Source of the DNA: Pelargonium cotyledonis
Lineage: Eukaryota > Streptophyta > Magnoliopsida > Geraniales > Geraniaceae
Reading direction: 5' to 3'
Assembly (NCBI GenBank): GCA_036897625.1
Contig: JAYMTA010000047.1
Location: 1-55,309, forward strand
Length of the DNA stretch: 55,309 nt
The notes beneath the pieces were generated by a model. It saw only the letters and a program-made list of their open reading frames with translations, had not been told where the DNA came from and did no database searches. The translations under genes and the position numbers were made by a program. Below, one piece after another: positions 12,601 through 24,279 of this stretch (the stretch's first letter is position 1; each line of letters opens with the position of its first letter).

Positions 12601-15600
12601 AGACACTTCTGATTAGGTATTAACAATACAAGGCAAGCTTCATAATCTGTAGATTCTGTTCATGAATCGTACATAATATATAGCTACTAATAAACCATAT
12701 ATAAAATTGTTGATTCCTACATTTGTTGTGGCCCCAAATTTCTCATTTGAAGAGGGCTTGATAGTTCTTTTGAAGAAAATTCTTTTGGATTTGTGGTCAT
12801 CTTATCACTTATGATTCAGTATTCACATTGTGCATTTTTGGACATTGTTTTTCTGGCCCCAAATTTCTCATTTGAAGAGGGCTTGACAGTTCTTTTGAAG
12901 AAAATTCTTTTGGATTAGTGGTCATCTTATCACTTATGATTCAGTATTCACATTGTGCATTTTTGGACATTGTTTTTCTTCTCTCATGTTGTCATTGATG
13001 TTCTTTCATGCAAATGGTGTTTGAATATCTGCAAAATGTGCAGTAATATTGCCATCAGCCGTTGTATTCCACTTGATTTTATATTTCCATGTTCATACTA
13101 TATTGTTCGATAGTAGGTTGAACTTAACTGTATATCATGCAATTTATATATTTTTAAGATAGCCATGTTGTACTTTATGCAATGCTTGAACTATTGCTCT
13201 TTTTGTGGTGCAGTGATGATTTTTTGTTATTTAAAAACTCTCACAAGCCCATGTGTCAAACAGGTAAATGATCAAGGTTGCATTGAACTTAGTGGCCTCT
13301 TGAAAGTAAAAGCTGGTTATGGACAAAATGGTATGCATCCTTGTCCACATATTCTTATGTTCAAATTTTGAAATAGTAGCAGAAGTTTCTATTACACTAC
13401 AATATTCCCTTTTCGTTTTTTAACTCCTTTTCTTCCATAATTTATTTTTTATGATTATGTTACTAATTAAGTACAAAAGGTTCCGTTTTCAACAGCAAAA
13501 AAAGTACAAAAGTTTCCAGAAATTTAACCTGTGATAATGTTAGTACATTAGTGAAATTTTAAAGTTAAGGTAATCTTTATATGAAACTGTATGTGGCGTG
13601 ACTGTGTTTATATATTATAAACTTATAAGTACTTAAGTGCTGAGATTATGACATGCTTATTAGCAATAGGTTTGGATGGAAACAGATCGTGAGAGCATCA
13701 CATGTCTGGATTAAAATAAAAATGTTTTACTCCCTCCATCTCAAAATGAGTGTCCACTTACTCATTACTAACTAATTAAAATGAGGAAGTGGACACTCAT
13801 TAAAATAATAGTTAGGGTTTGACTTTCTCCCGTATATCCCCTTGACCTGTTATAACAATCTTAGGGATTTGCTGATAAAAAATATATTAGGGATTTCGTT
13901 GGTAATTCATGCATTACTAGCTAACCAAAAAAAGAAAGTGGATGCTCACTTTGGGACAATTTGATTTACAGAAAGTGGACACTCATTTTAGGACGGAAAT
14001 AGTAGTTTACTTTCAAATTTAAACGTGGAATACTTCAATATTCAAAGAGTACATTTTTTCCTTCACTTGCATATATTTTGTCTCCTAAGGTTCAAGTGGA
14101 GCACCATAAAAGAACTTCTGGATAGAAAATTAAAACAGAAAACTAATTAGTAAAAGATGAAAACATACTTCTGGCCGATACGTGCATATAGATTGATTCA
14201 CATTTTACAAGGAAATTTCTAATAGTGTTTGTCTTCAGTCTTCACTGGTGTTTTAAGTGATTGGATGACTTTATTTATGGCATGATTCTGATAGATGTTC
14301 TAGAGGTTGATACTAATTGGGCATTTTTGGTAGTCTTCAAGTTGTACTTGTTCTTGCACCGAATCAGCCCAATTATACATCCCTAACTTGTTTTTTACAC
14401 TTGCTCCATACAGTTTCCATTTCTGTTGTATTTGACGATAAAGAAGTTTTCAAACAAGAGTTTGGAATTGAGAAAAGGGTACTGAGACTTGCATCAGAGG
14501 TTAGTGATACTTGTCTTATTTCTTTTCAGTTTCCATAATTATGTTTTATTCACATACCATCTCAAATTAGCAAATTTTATTCCAGGTACAAGAGTCTTAT
14601 ACTGCTGGTTCAAAACTGGAAAATATTGTTTTTGAAGTTGTGAACTTGGAAGGCATTGTTGATGTTGCTATCCACAATGATGAGAAATGTGGCCAGTCTC
14701 ACACACTCACAATAAATTCATCAAACATAGATGATTTTATACGATATGCTTTCAGGAAAGGGCGCTGCACTGTTCCTTTTATTCCTCTCCCACTAAATGA
14801 AGGGAGCTTTTCTTTTGTAGCTGCTCATTCCCGTCACCCTGAACTAAAATTGAGTTTGAAGGTTGCAGCAAACTCTGCAATGACATTTTAAAAAAGATAA
14901 AGAAAGAAAGAACAGGTACTGTATTGATGATTGCTGTGATTTATGATGCAGATTCCTCTCACACCATCTCCAAAACTGGAGCAAGATGGATTTCAGTCTC
15001 CTTGTTCAGACAGACAATTAGTGCCTTTTCATGGCACACCTTTGATGCCAACTGTGCTGTCTAATGTACGCCCCAAAACTCAGCTGTGTTAATATTTTAA
15101 TTCATCTATTGTTTCTTTTCCTACTAAATTCAGTCCCCTACTATTTAAGTATTTTATTTTCATTATCCATAAGAGCTTTTGGTGTTAATTGAAATTGGTT
15201 AGTTCATTTTTATTGAAGTCAATATTATTAGGTTAATTGCTACAATTATTCTTGATTTGGAATTTATATCTTTATATTTTCTTCGCTGCAGGATTGCGAG
15301 ATTATTGAATGTGTACGCCATATTAGAGATCTAGAACAGGAGCTGAGTTTGTTGGAGCATCAAAAGAAAGACATCAAGCACCAGATGTCTACCTTCCAAG
15401 GTCTTGAAACACAGATTTTAATCTAGTTTTTCATTTGAATTTATTAAGATTAGAAAGCAGATGGGAAAACTGGTCTAGGTTATAAAACATGTTAGGAAAT
15501 TTTGTTGAGGACTATTGAGAGCCACCTAGCAATATTTTGATGGTATCACGTATAAAACATGTAAAGAAAGGTTGCCATCAAGTTATACCTCTACTGTCCA

Positions 15601-17322
15601 TTATGTAAAGTTCCCCAATATAAAATTTGTTCCTAAACTAAAAGAAATCAGTTAAAATGTGTTCTTATTTTCTTACTTTTTTAAAGATGCTAGCCTAAAA
15701 TATAAGGAGCGAAGTTGCACATATTTGGTAAGAAGTTTAAGTGGGCAGTATAATTCCCAGTATCTAACTGAAATGTCATTTTGACTTCTTTGATTAGATA
15801 TAGAGGATAAAAAGAAACCAGAATCTACCTTCTTCTAACACTGCTGGAATTTGTTACTTATGTTAAATTTACTTATGGAATTTACTTAGGATGGTAACAC
15901 AAGCATGGAATTTGTTACTTATGTTAAATTTACTTAAATTTTGTTTGTGCTGCTGCTACAAGTACCTTGTGATCAAATAACAGTTGTATTGATATTTTTA
16001 GAACTGGAGTGAATATCAAATTAAGCAGTTTTCTGACTGTATGACCAGATTCATTGGAACCTTCTTTGCTGAACAATATGGAATATCTAGCTACTAAAGA
16101 AGAGATGGTTAATCGGCTAGAAAGCAGAGCTCACTCTGCATCTGCTCTAATTTGCTGTCTATCCAGGCAATTCCCATTTCAAGACTCGAGCAGTTATTTC
16201 ATGAGAGATATAATTGGCCTTGTTGTCCTTCTTGGAACAGTTTGCACCAGCACTCTCAGCAGGTAAAAAATACCAATTTACCGTTGCTACAGCCTACGTG
16301 CTCTCTATGAAGAGAGAAAAGTCATTGTTAACTCTTTTTATCAGATTTGTCACTCTTGATTTGTATATGTTCAGGATACTTGCTGAGTACCTGGGTGAAG
16401 ATCAAATGCTTGCTATTGTCTGTAGATCCCATCAAGCACTTGGTGCTCTAGAGAAGTACACACAAATTGGAGAAGTGGATTGTGATAGTGCTCTACATGC
16501 AGAAGCAGTTGCACTCGGGAGATCTATAAATGGTCGGTTTCTTGCCATGTGCCTAGAAGATATAAGGTACAAACTCAGCTTCCTTATTACAATCAGAAAT
16601 TATAACAGGGGTTGTAATGAAATCATTTTCCTTGTAGTATATCTTGGAAATGGAAATTATATATACCCTATGCTTGAATTTGAACATTCAAGTTGTTCTG
16701 TAGGCCATATACTGGGAATATTGAAGATAAAGACCAACAGAGAAAGCTGGCATTGCCATCACCAACTACCTGTGATGGGTGTACTCCAGCTGGTTTCTTG
16801 GGGTATGCTGTTAACATGATCAACCTAGGCCCTGATCATGTACACACTAGAACATCTACTAGCCATGGTCTTCGGGAGACAGTACTCTATCGTTTATTTG
16901 GGAAACTCCAAGTTTACGAAACTAGGAAACACATGATAGAGGCTTTAGGATGCATTAGACATGGTGCTGTATCTTTGGATGGTGGGATTCTGAAGGAGAA
17001 TGGGATTGTTTCTCTTGGATATGGGTAAATCTCTCACCTGTCTTTACACCTTTGGTTAGTGTAGCACTCGCATGCATGCCAATGTGTTTGCATCCCATGT
17101 CTATACAGGAAACCAGACATATGTTTTCCTGTTGAGTGTGGAGAACATATAGAAACTATGAGGCATATCGAAGAACTGAAGGAGAAATTAAGTCTGGTTG
17201 AACATCATATCGAAAAGCGAAAGAAAGCTCATGAAAAAGCCTTAAAGAAATTGAAGAAGAAACAAGAGAAGGATATCAGGATTATGGATATCCTGGAAAC
17301 AACTGTGGAATTGTATGATTGA
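619..17322 (+). CDS. GMI1: GMI1-like protein (GHKL ATPase with SMC flexible hinge)
   Basis: Exons: 619-963, 1159-1191, 1297-1383, 1472-1527, 2168-2251, 2360-2432, 2703-2758, 2865-2970, 3131-3199, 4275-4361, 4743-4793, 5623-5758, 5858-5919, 6726-6854, 7988-8078, 8177-8211, 8713-8785, 8894-9070, 9192-9350, 9489-9510, 9621-9735, 9835-9951, 10053-10385, 10496-10602, 11026-11203, 11304-11412, 11551-11645, 12304-12402, 13264-13330, 14414-14499, 14586-14861, 14952-15065, 15292-15400, 16049-16262, 16375-16566, 16704-17024, 17109-17322. They give 1558 residues with consistent phases and all GT-AG introns. Near residues 156-236 lie the GHKL ATP-binding signs: DNSLQA (N box), DSGPGMD (G1) and GQGIGGK followed by GYGG. 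The middle is long, without recognised motifs. A short coiled coil (about 1210-1245), an SMC-hinge-like domain (about 1245-1487) and a lysine/glutamate-rich coiled tail follow. In Arabidopsis GMI1 is a nuclear protein required for somatic homologous recombination and induced through ATM. It is related to SMCHD1 and to DMS3, the hinge protein of RNA-directed DNA methylation. I see no lesion. Small exon-edge errors are possible in the longest introns. Confidence 0.9.
5439..5648 (+). repeat. Partial copy of exon 12 in intron 11 of the GMI1-like gene
   Basis: Bases 5551-5570 (GACATTGACTTGGCTGAAAT) repeat, with one difference, the start of exon 12 at 5629-5648. A second repeated segment (AATATTATAAAATGGAATCT) occurs near 5440 and 5568. 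The two repeats interleave, so the region grew by at least two small duplications. No AG precedes the exon-like copy, so it is unlikely to be spliced in. Confidence 0.6.
8300..8430 (+). mobile_element. Possible tRNA-derived SINE fragment in an intron
   Basis: The segment starts with TGGTATTAGAGCC, which resembles a pol III A box. About 30 bases later comes AAGTTTGAGTCCTG, which resembles a B box. It lies in intron 16 of the GMI1-like gene. I see no clear poly(A) tail or target-site duplication, so this could be a decayed SINE or another tRNA-like relic. Confidence 0.3.
10913..11025 (+). repeat. Partial upstream copy of GMI1 exon 25 with its own acceptor
   Basis: The segment starting at 10914 (acceptor AACAG, then AGTTGGCTCG) repeats the start of exon 25 at 11026, but lacks 15 bases present in the true exon. 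From 10921 to 11025 is exactly 105 bases with no stop in the exon's frame. Splicing to the upstream acceptor would therefore add 35 residues and run straight into exon 25. The downstream copy is taken as the constitutive exon because it holds the full sequence. Confidence 0.7.
12731..12980 (+). repeat. Two-copy tandem duplication, unit 125 bp, intronic
   Basis: The segment beginning GCCCCAAATTTCTCATTTGA at 12731 starts again at 12856 and runs to about 12980. Only about two differences are visible between copies, so the duplication is recent. It lies in intron 28 of the GMI1-like gene and has no coding content. Confidence 0.9.
13730..14002. mobile_element. Stowaway-like MITE
   Basis: The left end CTCCCTCCATCTCAAAATGA and the right end reading ...TTTTAGGACGGAAATAG are inverted relatives of the plant Stowaway (Tc1/mariner) terminus, and both ends abut a TA dinucleotide. 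Sub-terminal repeats of the GAGTGTCCACTT type occur in both orientations. It is about 273 bp, lies in intron 29 of the GMI1-like gene and has no coding capacity. Confidence 0.75.
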
Positions 17323-20300
17323 AACCGAGGCAGGTACTTCACTATAAAACCTCTAGGACTACTTTTTTTGTGTTTGTTTATATTTCATTGTGCATATAGG
17401 GTTCCACGAACAGAATGAAATATATTACAATAGTTATAGATACAAATAGATATATCAGAAGTGATTCACAATCCAGGATTATAAAATTTACAGCAGAAAA
17501 GTTGTAGGAAAGCCAAGAAAGTTTCTATTATATGAAGAATCATCTTTTTGAGTAATAGATGGCAATGCACATGAAGATTTTGTACCACAGTTTCTTCCAA
17601 ACTTAAATCCAACTTCTGTTTCTGTTCCTGGAAATGAATTAAATATCATAAATAAGTAACTTGCATGAGAAGTAATATATGTATATTAAAGCTCAATTGG
17701 TAAATTTTGAGGGGGACAAAAGATATGTCCCATTTTGTTTCTTCTGGATTCTCAACCACTATGTTATTTATGAACATGTCCATGCGTGTTTTGCAATGCT
17801 TTCGGCTGATTGAGACTGCAGAAAAGAAAATGGCCATTAACAACAAGCCATTAGGCATGCTTTGAGATCGGTCTTTGTAATTATATGCTAATTAGACTTG
17901 TAATATTTTTACCGTTGTTCAACAATTACCATTTTATTCCCATATTAAGGCTTTGGGTTGACCTTCAACTACAATAATATCTAACATTTGTACCCAAAAA
18001 ACATAACATTGCTTGGAAAAAAAGTTAGCTACTCACTGACTAAACCATTAATCATGCTCAAAGTCAAATCCATCACTATTATCCCAATAATTAAGCAAAC
18101 ATGCTGAAGAAAAAGTGGATTAATTTGTACTAATTAAGTATGATAGCTTCTTCAACCTTGAGAAATTTTCCAATTCAACTTCATTACACGAGTACAAGTC
18201 ACAAGATAACGTGATAAGATCTCATGGGAGATTAAAAATCAATCCACCAAACGAAGTATATTTTATAGAGAAATTAAAAGTCTAACTAACACGTGAGCCA
18301 TATGATTCACACGCTTTCTAGCAAACAAAAAATTTTGAGCTTTCATCTGAACTACAAAAGCTAATATCTACAACTAATAATCCACCTGAAAACAATGAGA
18401 TCTTCCCCTCTGGCATATAAAAACCGAATCACTACTTGAAAGTTTGATTCGATGACCAAATTCTTCAAACCTCTTATAAGCACCCAACCGTGAGCTTCTC
18501 TAATCACCTATCTACCTTTGATATCACCAACCCCGGCCTCTCAACTACATCAAACCACCCCCAGCTAGCAACATGTATTTGAACTTATGGACATCTGAAA
18601 TCATGTACAATTAAAAACCAATTTAATCCAATCCGCGCAATTTTTAGATCATATCTCTTGTAAAATACAAATTGGATCGAACATATATAGAGAAGAATTA
18701 ATCGTTTTCCACTAAATGTGATCTAAAATTCTGATTGTCACATCTTTATATAATTATAATTATAACTATTATTGTTTAATTTTTTCAAGTCTATTGTCTA
18801 TGTTGTTAGGAGCCAACATGTGAAAGCGTGACGGGTTAAGTTATAATGACAGATTATATTTTAAGTAGTGTAATTAAATATTGAAACAGTTTTATAAATC
18901 CCCAAGCGTGCTAGGTTTTTGTTTGCTATCTCAATTTAATTAGAGAATAAACCTATGATAAAGATGTAACATTTTGACTATTTCTTGTGGACATTTAGTT
19001 ACTTGTAAGAATATTATTATGTCACTCGATCTATATATATTATCTTATAATATTGAATGAAGTATATACTCTTGTCTACACGGGCAATACTCAATCTCAT
19101 ATATTAACTAACAATTTTTGAAAGTCACATATTGGGAATTAAGTTGGGCCAATAAATGACAACAAAGAATTAAGCTTATTTATTATAAATCTAGACAACC
19201 TAACCACCCCATGGCAGGCGCTTATATAAAACTAATCATATGATATGATAATTTGGTCTACATCACTTTTCTGGTAAGAGATTTCATTCATTTATTAAAA
19301 GATTTTATTCAGGCAACCGACAAAGTATGAATATAATTTTGAAGATGACATCGTCACACCTATTAATCATTCATTATTCGTAAACATATTGGTAAATATA
19401 AGGTCTAGACGGAAAAATTTATGAATTGTTGGGTGATTTCGATACAACTCTTACTGAAAATGATGACCGAATAACAACTTATGAAGAAATCTTATTGATA
19501 TTCCATGGGCATCCAATTTGTGCTCCTGGGAGGTTTCTTGGCTTTCTTAACGTGGTTCCTATCCTACAAAATAAGCTTTCTTCCGACTATAACCCTTCTA
19601 ATGGTTAAATCAATTCCTTTACCTCCGAAATGATTAACAATATATATAGGTCTTTTACTTGTTCTTATAACCTCTCTTTTATAGCTACTTGTTAAGCTAA
19701 AAGATGAAGAAACTACACAATATGCATATATCTGAATCATATCTTGAATCAAATGTTAAATAAAATACTTAAAAATTAATCAATACAGCTTTAAATTATT
19801 TGAACACACATTTAAAAAAACGCCAGCCTTAAGATATAAGAAGTTTGATCAAAAGATTCAAAACCTCAATTATAACTTAAGTACTTACCTACATTTAGCT
19901 CATAATTGTGTTGTTTGACTCATAGAATCAAGCTTATAAAGTAAATATAGAAATGAAAATACTCCTTTTGTCCTAAAATGAGTGTCTTGTTTGTCTAAAT
20001 TTTTTGTCTCAAAATGAGTGTCTTGTTTCTATTTTTAGGTTATTATATTATTGTTTTTTTCATATTATCCTTATCACGTATGCACATGGGCAAATTTGCA
20101 CATGGGGTGCACATGAGGTGTAGGTGGAGAAAGTGAGGGTTATATTGGAAACACACTAAATAATCTTGTAATTCTTAATTTTTGCAAAAAATATAAACAA
20201 GACACTTTTCTTGAGAGGGAAGGAGTATAACAAATTTTGAATGGTTAATTAAGCACTCACTTTCGATGATGTTACTTGCCTCCAAAAGTAATTAACATCA

Positions 20301-21573
20301 AATAACTTTGGGCCAAAAAAATCAACAAATAAGAAGAAGAGTTCATGCATAGCACTTGTAATTGTTTTTAAATAACAAATTATGATTCCTATCTTGTCAT
20401 CCATATCTTGTCAATTGGAAATTAGTCGTAGAGACTCGTGAGCTTTCAATATCATCACATTAGCTTGTTGTCTTTGTGTACGTAAAAGCTACCGCAAGCA
20501 AAATCTTGGCATGGCTCACCCAACATAGATTAATCATTATATATAGCACTTACTTTAAATAATCCATAAAAAAGCTATTAAGATAATATACTCATGTTCC
20601 TTCTAAGAAAAAAAGAAAGGTAATATACTCATGTTGCTTAAGAATCTATATCATCATAAAATAATATATGTAATTTAACACCACCACACATCCCTAGATC
20701 ATATTAGTCTCTTGTTGCAAAAGAATAAGAAAATAATTAAGTACGATTCAAGTAAAATATTTTCCTATATTTTGTTCTTTTCATGTATGTAATATCATCA
20801 TAAAAAATGTTCGTCGTATACCAAAAAATGAAAAAGTGTTTGTTTTGTTAATCTTTTATTAAAAATCATCAACATAAAAACATTTATATGTTTTATATAT
20901 GTTGTAGTATCTATATATTGATGTATTATAATAATATTTTACAACTTGTTAGTGTATAACACATAATTATTTGTACAATAAAAATCGTAAATATAATTTT
21001 TATTATTTTAAATTGATAAATATAATTAAATATATTATAACATCTATGTCAAAAAATATATAACATTGAAATATATTCATTTTATAATCTGAACATCTTC
21101 ATTATTTATATCAAATGCATATATTTGATAAAAAGTAATACATAATTAGAACAAGTAGTTACATAATTAAAAAAGGAACGAGACGAACAACTATTAATGA
21201 CATATGACTCTCATTCAGACTTGGACTCGCAAGATTCATAATACCAAAACTTTCCGATCTTTTTAAACTCATGTTCAAACAACTAGTGCACTTTTATTTT
21301 GTTTTTATTTTTTCAACTTTTAACGTTTCAAATCGTCCGTTAGTATCTCCTAGTCTTGCATTTCAATTATCCGGCTTCACAATCCCAACAACAATCATAA
21401 TCACAATGGAGGTAGATTATGATATGATTAATTAAGGGTGACCCAAAAATATATGTACATTTCCCTTCCCATGCTGCTTGAAATGGGATCACAATTTTGA
21501 AAAAGACAAAGAAAGGTCTAATTTTGTTTGTTGATTGCACTTGTGTTATGTTTTGGAAATTGTAAATCACCAG
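17323..21573. other. Intergenic DNA between the GMI1-like and ABCG genes
   Basis: This stretch is very AT-rich and should hold the 3'UTR of the GMI1-like gene. I searched it by eye on the plus strand for a PDR first exon (an RLPT-type motif followed by a segment ending in a basic RKRIDK-like run) and found none. A 60-codon open frame at 19426-19608 resembles nothing I know. A Stowaway-like MITE occupies 19962-20225. Confidence 0.6.
19962..20225. mobile_element. Stowaway-like MITE
   Basis: The element runs from CTCCTTTTGTCCTAAAATGA to ...TTGAGAGGGAAGGAG, flanked by TA on both sides. An AAAATGAGTGTCTTGTTT motif is repeated near the left end and mirrored near the right end as AAACAAGACAC. Its length is about 264 bp, and no coding sequence is present. 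Confidence 0.75.
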
Positions 21574-24248
21574 GGTTGGAGTGAAACAGCCCACTGTGGA
21601 GGTTAGGTTCCAAAACCTAAAAGTTGAATCAGAGTGTGTAGTTGTTAATGGCAAGCCCCTTCCCACTCTATGGAACACTTTCAAATCCATCTTCTCTGTG
21701 AGTTAAAACTCATCTACCCTCCTTAATTAGCACTAATTAGTAATTACTTTCTTTTAGCTAGTGCTAATTAATTGTGTTTGATCTTCATTTAATTTGAGCA
21801 GGTGTTTGCAAAATTTTCATGTTGCAAATCTCAGAAAGCTAAGCTTAGCTTCATCAATGGAATCAGTGGCATTATCAAACCCTCAAGGTGGTAACATGGT
21901 GTATTATGTATGCGCGCACACAAGGTGTTTGATGAAATGACTGAATGAGTTTTGTTTCAGGATGACCCTTTTACTTGGCCCACCGGGGTGTGGGAAGACC
22001 ACCATGCTGAAAGCCCTTGCCGGAGAACTAGACCATTCTCTAAAGGTATCCACCAACCGTATAATTTATGCTCAAAAGCCTTCATTTCATTGCAGTTTCA
22101 TTAGTAAGGATCTATGTGACTATGTCAAACTACCATACTAAAACAGTACAAATCCATTGTAATCAGTACGAGGTAATTATGATTTATGCATGCATAAAAT
22201 CTATTTGGCTAATAATAACAAATGGAAACTAACAACTTAATTATCTGAACTATGATCAACCTATGCTTAACGATACGTTTTTTTTGTTCAGGTGAAGGGA
22301 GAAATATATTACAACAGTTGCAAACTTGAAAACCTCATGGCACAGAAAACATCAGCCTACATAAGCCAATACGACCTGCATCCACCTGAGATGACAGTGC
22401 GAGAAACCATTGACTTCTCAGCTCGTTGCCAGGGTGTACAAAGCAGAACAGGTACTCTATTCCTGCTCACTGATACCCAATTGATTGGTTGTTGGCAGAA
22501 TGCAATATGCAGCTAGATTTTGAAGTCACATTTTACTAATTTGCTTGTCTTCTTTCAAAGAGATCATGTTGGAAGTCAGTAGAAGGGAGAAGGAGGCCGG
22601 GATTATTCCAGAACCAGACATAGATACATATATGAAGGTATCCTATGACTTATTACTTTTCTTGTGACAATTTTTAATTTATTCCCAGACTGACAAATTT
22701 TGAGAAATAAATGCCATTTTCTTACAGGCTACATCAATTAATGGACTGGAAAAAACCATTCAAACAGATTACACTTTGAAGGTAATTTCTCATAAATGTG
22801 TGAAATATAATTGGTAGCAAGTGAAGAATGTGGGAAGGCTAAGAAACCTTGGTCCTGCATACAAATAAGCTTGTGATGTGATGTGCTACTTTATCTCATT
22901 CCAAACCTTTAACTGAACAGATCCTTGGCCTGGATATTTGTGCTGACACGATTGTTGGAGATGCCATGAAAAGAGGTATATCGGGTGGTCAGCAGAGAAG
23001 GCTGGCAACAGGTTGGTAGTTTTACTTGGTTTCTCACAGTTAACTATCTTTTTAAGAGATTTCTTAAGAAAAGCATGTTCTTATACAACAACATGAGCAA
23101 ATACATCTTTCTCAAAGCTTTTTGTGAATTCATTATGGTAGGAGAGATGATTGTTGGTCCAAGAAGAGCCTTTTTCATGGATGAAATCTCAAATGGATTG
23201 GACAGTTCCACCACCTTTCAGATTATTACATGTCTTCAGCAATTGGTTCATATAACAGATGCAACTGCACTAATATCACTTCTTCAGCCTGCCCCTGAAA
23301 CCTTTGAGCTTTTCGATGACATAATCTTATATGCAGAAGGGAAAATAGTATATCATGGCCCTCGACGAAATATTATCAAGTTCTTTGAAAACTGTGGCTT
23401 CAAGTGCCCAAAAAGAAAGGGTGTTGCTGATTTCCTTCAAGAGGTACACAGTTCATAATCTATCAAAATCTTTCCTTTCTAGTCTATGCAACATTTTGAA
23501 TCTGATTGAACTTCCATACTTACCTTTAATGTAAGCAGGTAATCTCCAGAAAGGACCAGCAGCAATATTGGTACAGTGACAAGTTACCTTACCAATATGT
23601 TTCAATCGATGAGTTCTCTGAAAAATTCAAGGCTAGTCCTTTAGGACAACAGCTGCATGAGGAACTCTCAAAGACGAACTATTACTCACAGTCCGAGCAG
23701 AATGTTCTATCTCATAGCAAGTACTCTATTAGCAATTGGGAGTTATTCAAGGCTTGCTTGGACAGAGAAATTCTACTTATGAGACGAAATTCATCTCTTC
23801 ACATATTCCGATTGGTTCAAGTAACTTATAATGTTTCAAAAATAACTATCTCTTCCAAGTATTTCAAGACAAGGAATGAAACAGCTATATCCTTCATGCA
23901 TTTTTTTTTCTTATTTCAGCTCGTCGTAACTGGAATCATAGCGATGACAATATTCCTAGGCTCGAGGATGGAGATCAATTTGAAGGATGCAAATTATTAT
24001 TTAGGATCATTGTTTTATGGGGCACTTAGTATCCTGACTAATGGAATTGGAGAAACGAGTGTAACAGTTTCAAAACTTCCGGTTTTCTACCAACAAAGAG
24101 ATTTTAATCTGTACCCTGCTTGGGCTTACTCTGTTCCAGCATTTCTCTTAAAGATCCCACTTTCTCTGGTGGAGTCTTTTATTTGGACAACCCTTACTTA
24201 CTATGTTATGAGATATAGCCCAGAGGTAGAAAGGTGAGTATTGATGCT

Positions 24249-24279
<31 letters not shown>

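Noticed and set aside
16214..16819. 201-codon open frame within the GMI1-like gene
   Set aside because: It reads through two introns that have clear splice signals, and it only partly overlaps the true exon frames.
19426..19608. 60-codon open frame considered as the missing first exon of the plus-strand ABCG gene
   Set aside because: It has no RLPT-type motif, no basic end segment and no donor in the required phase.
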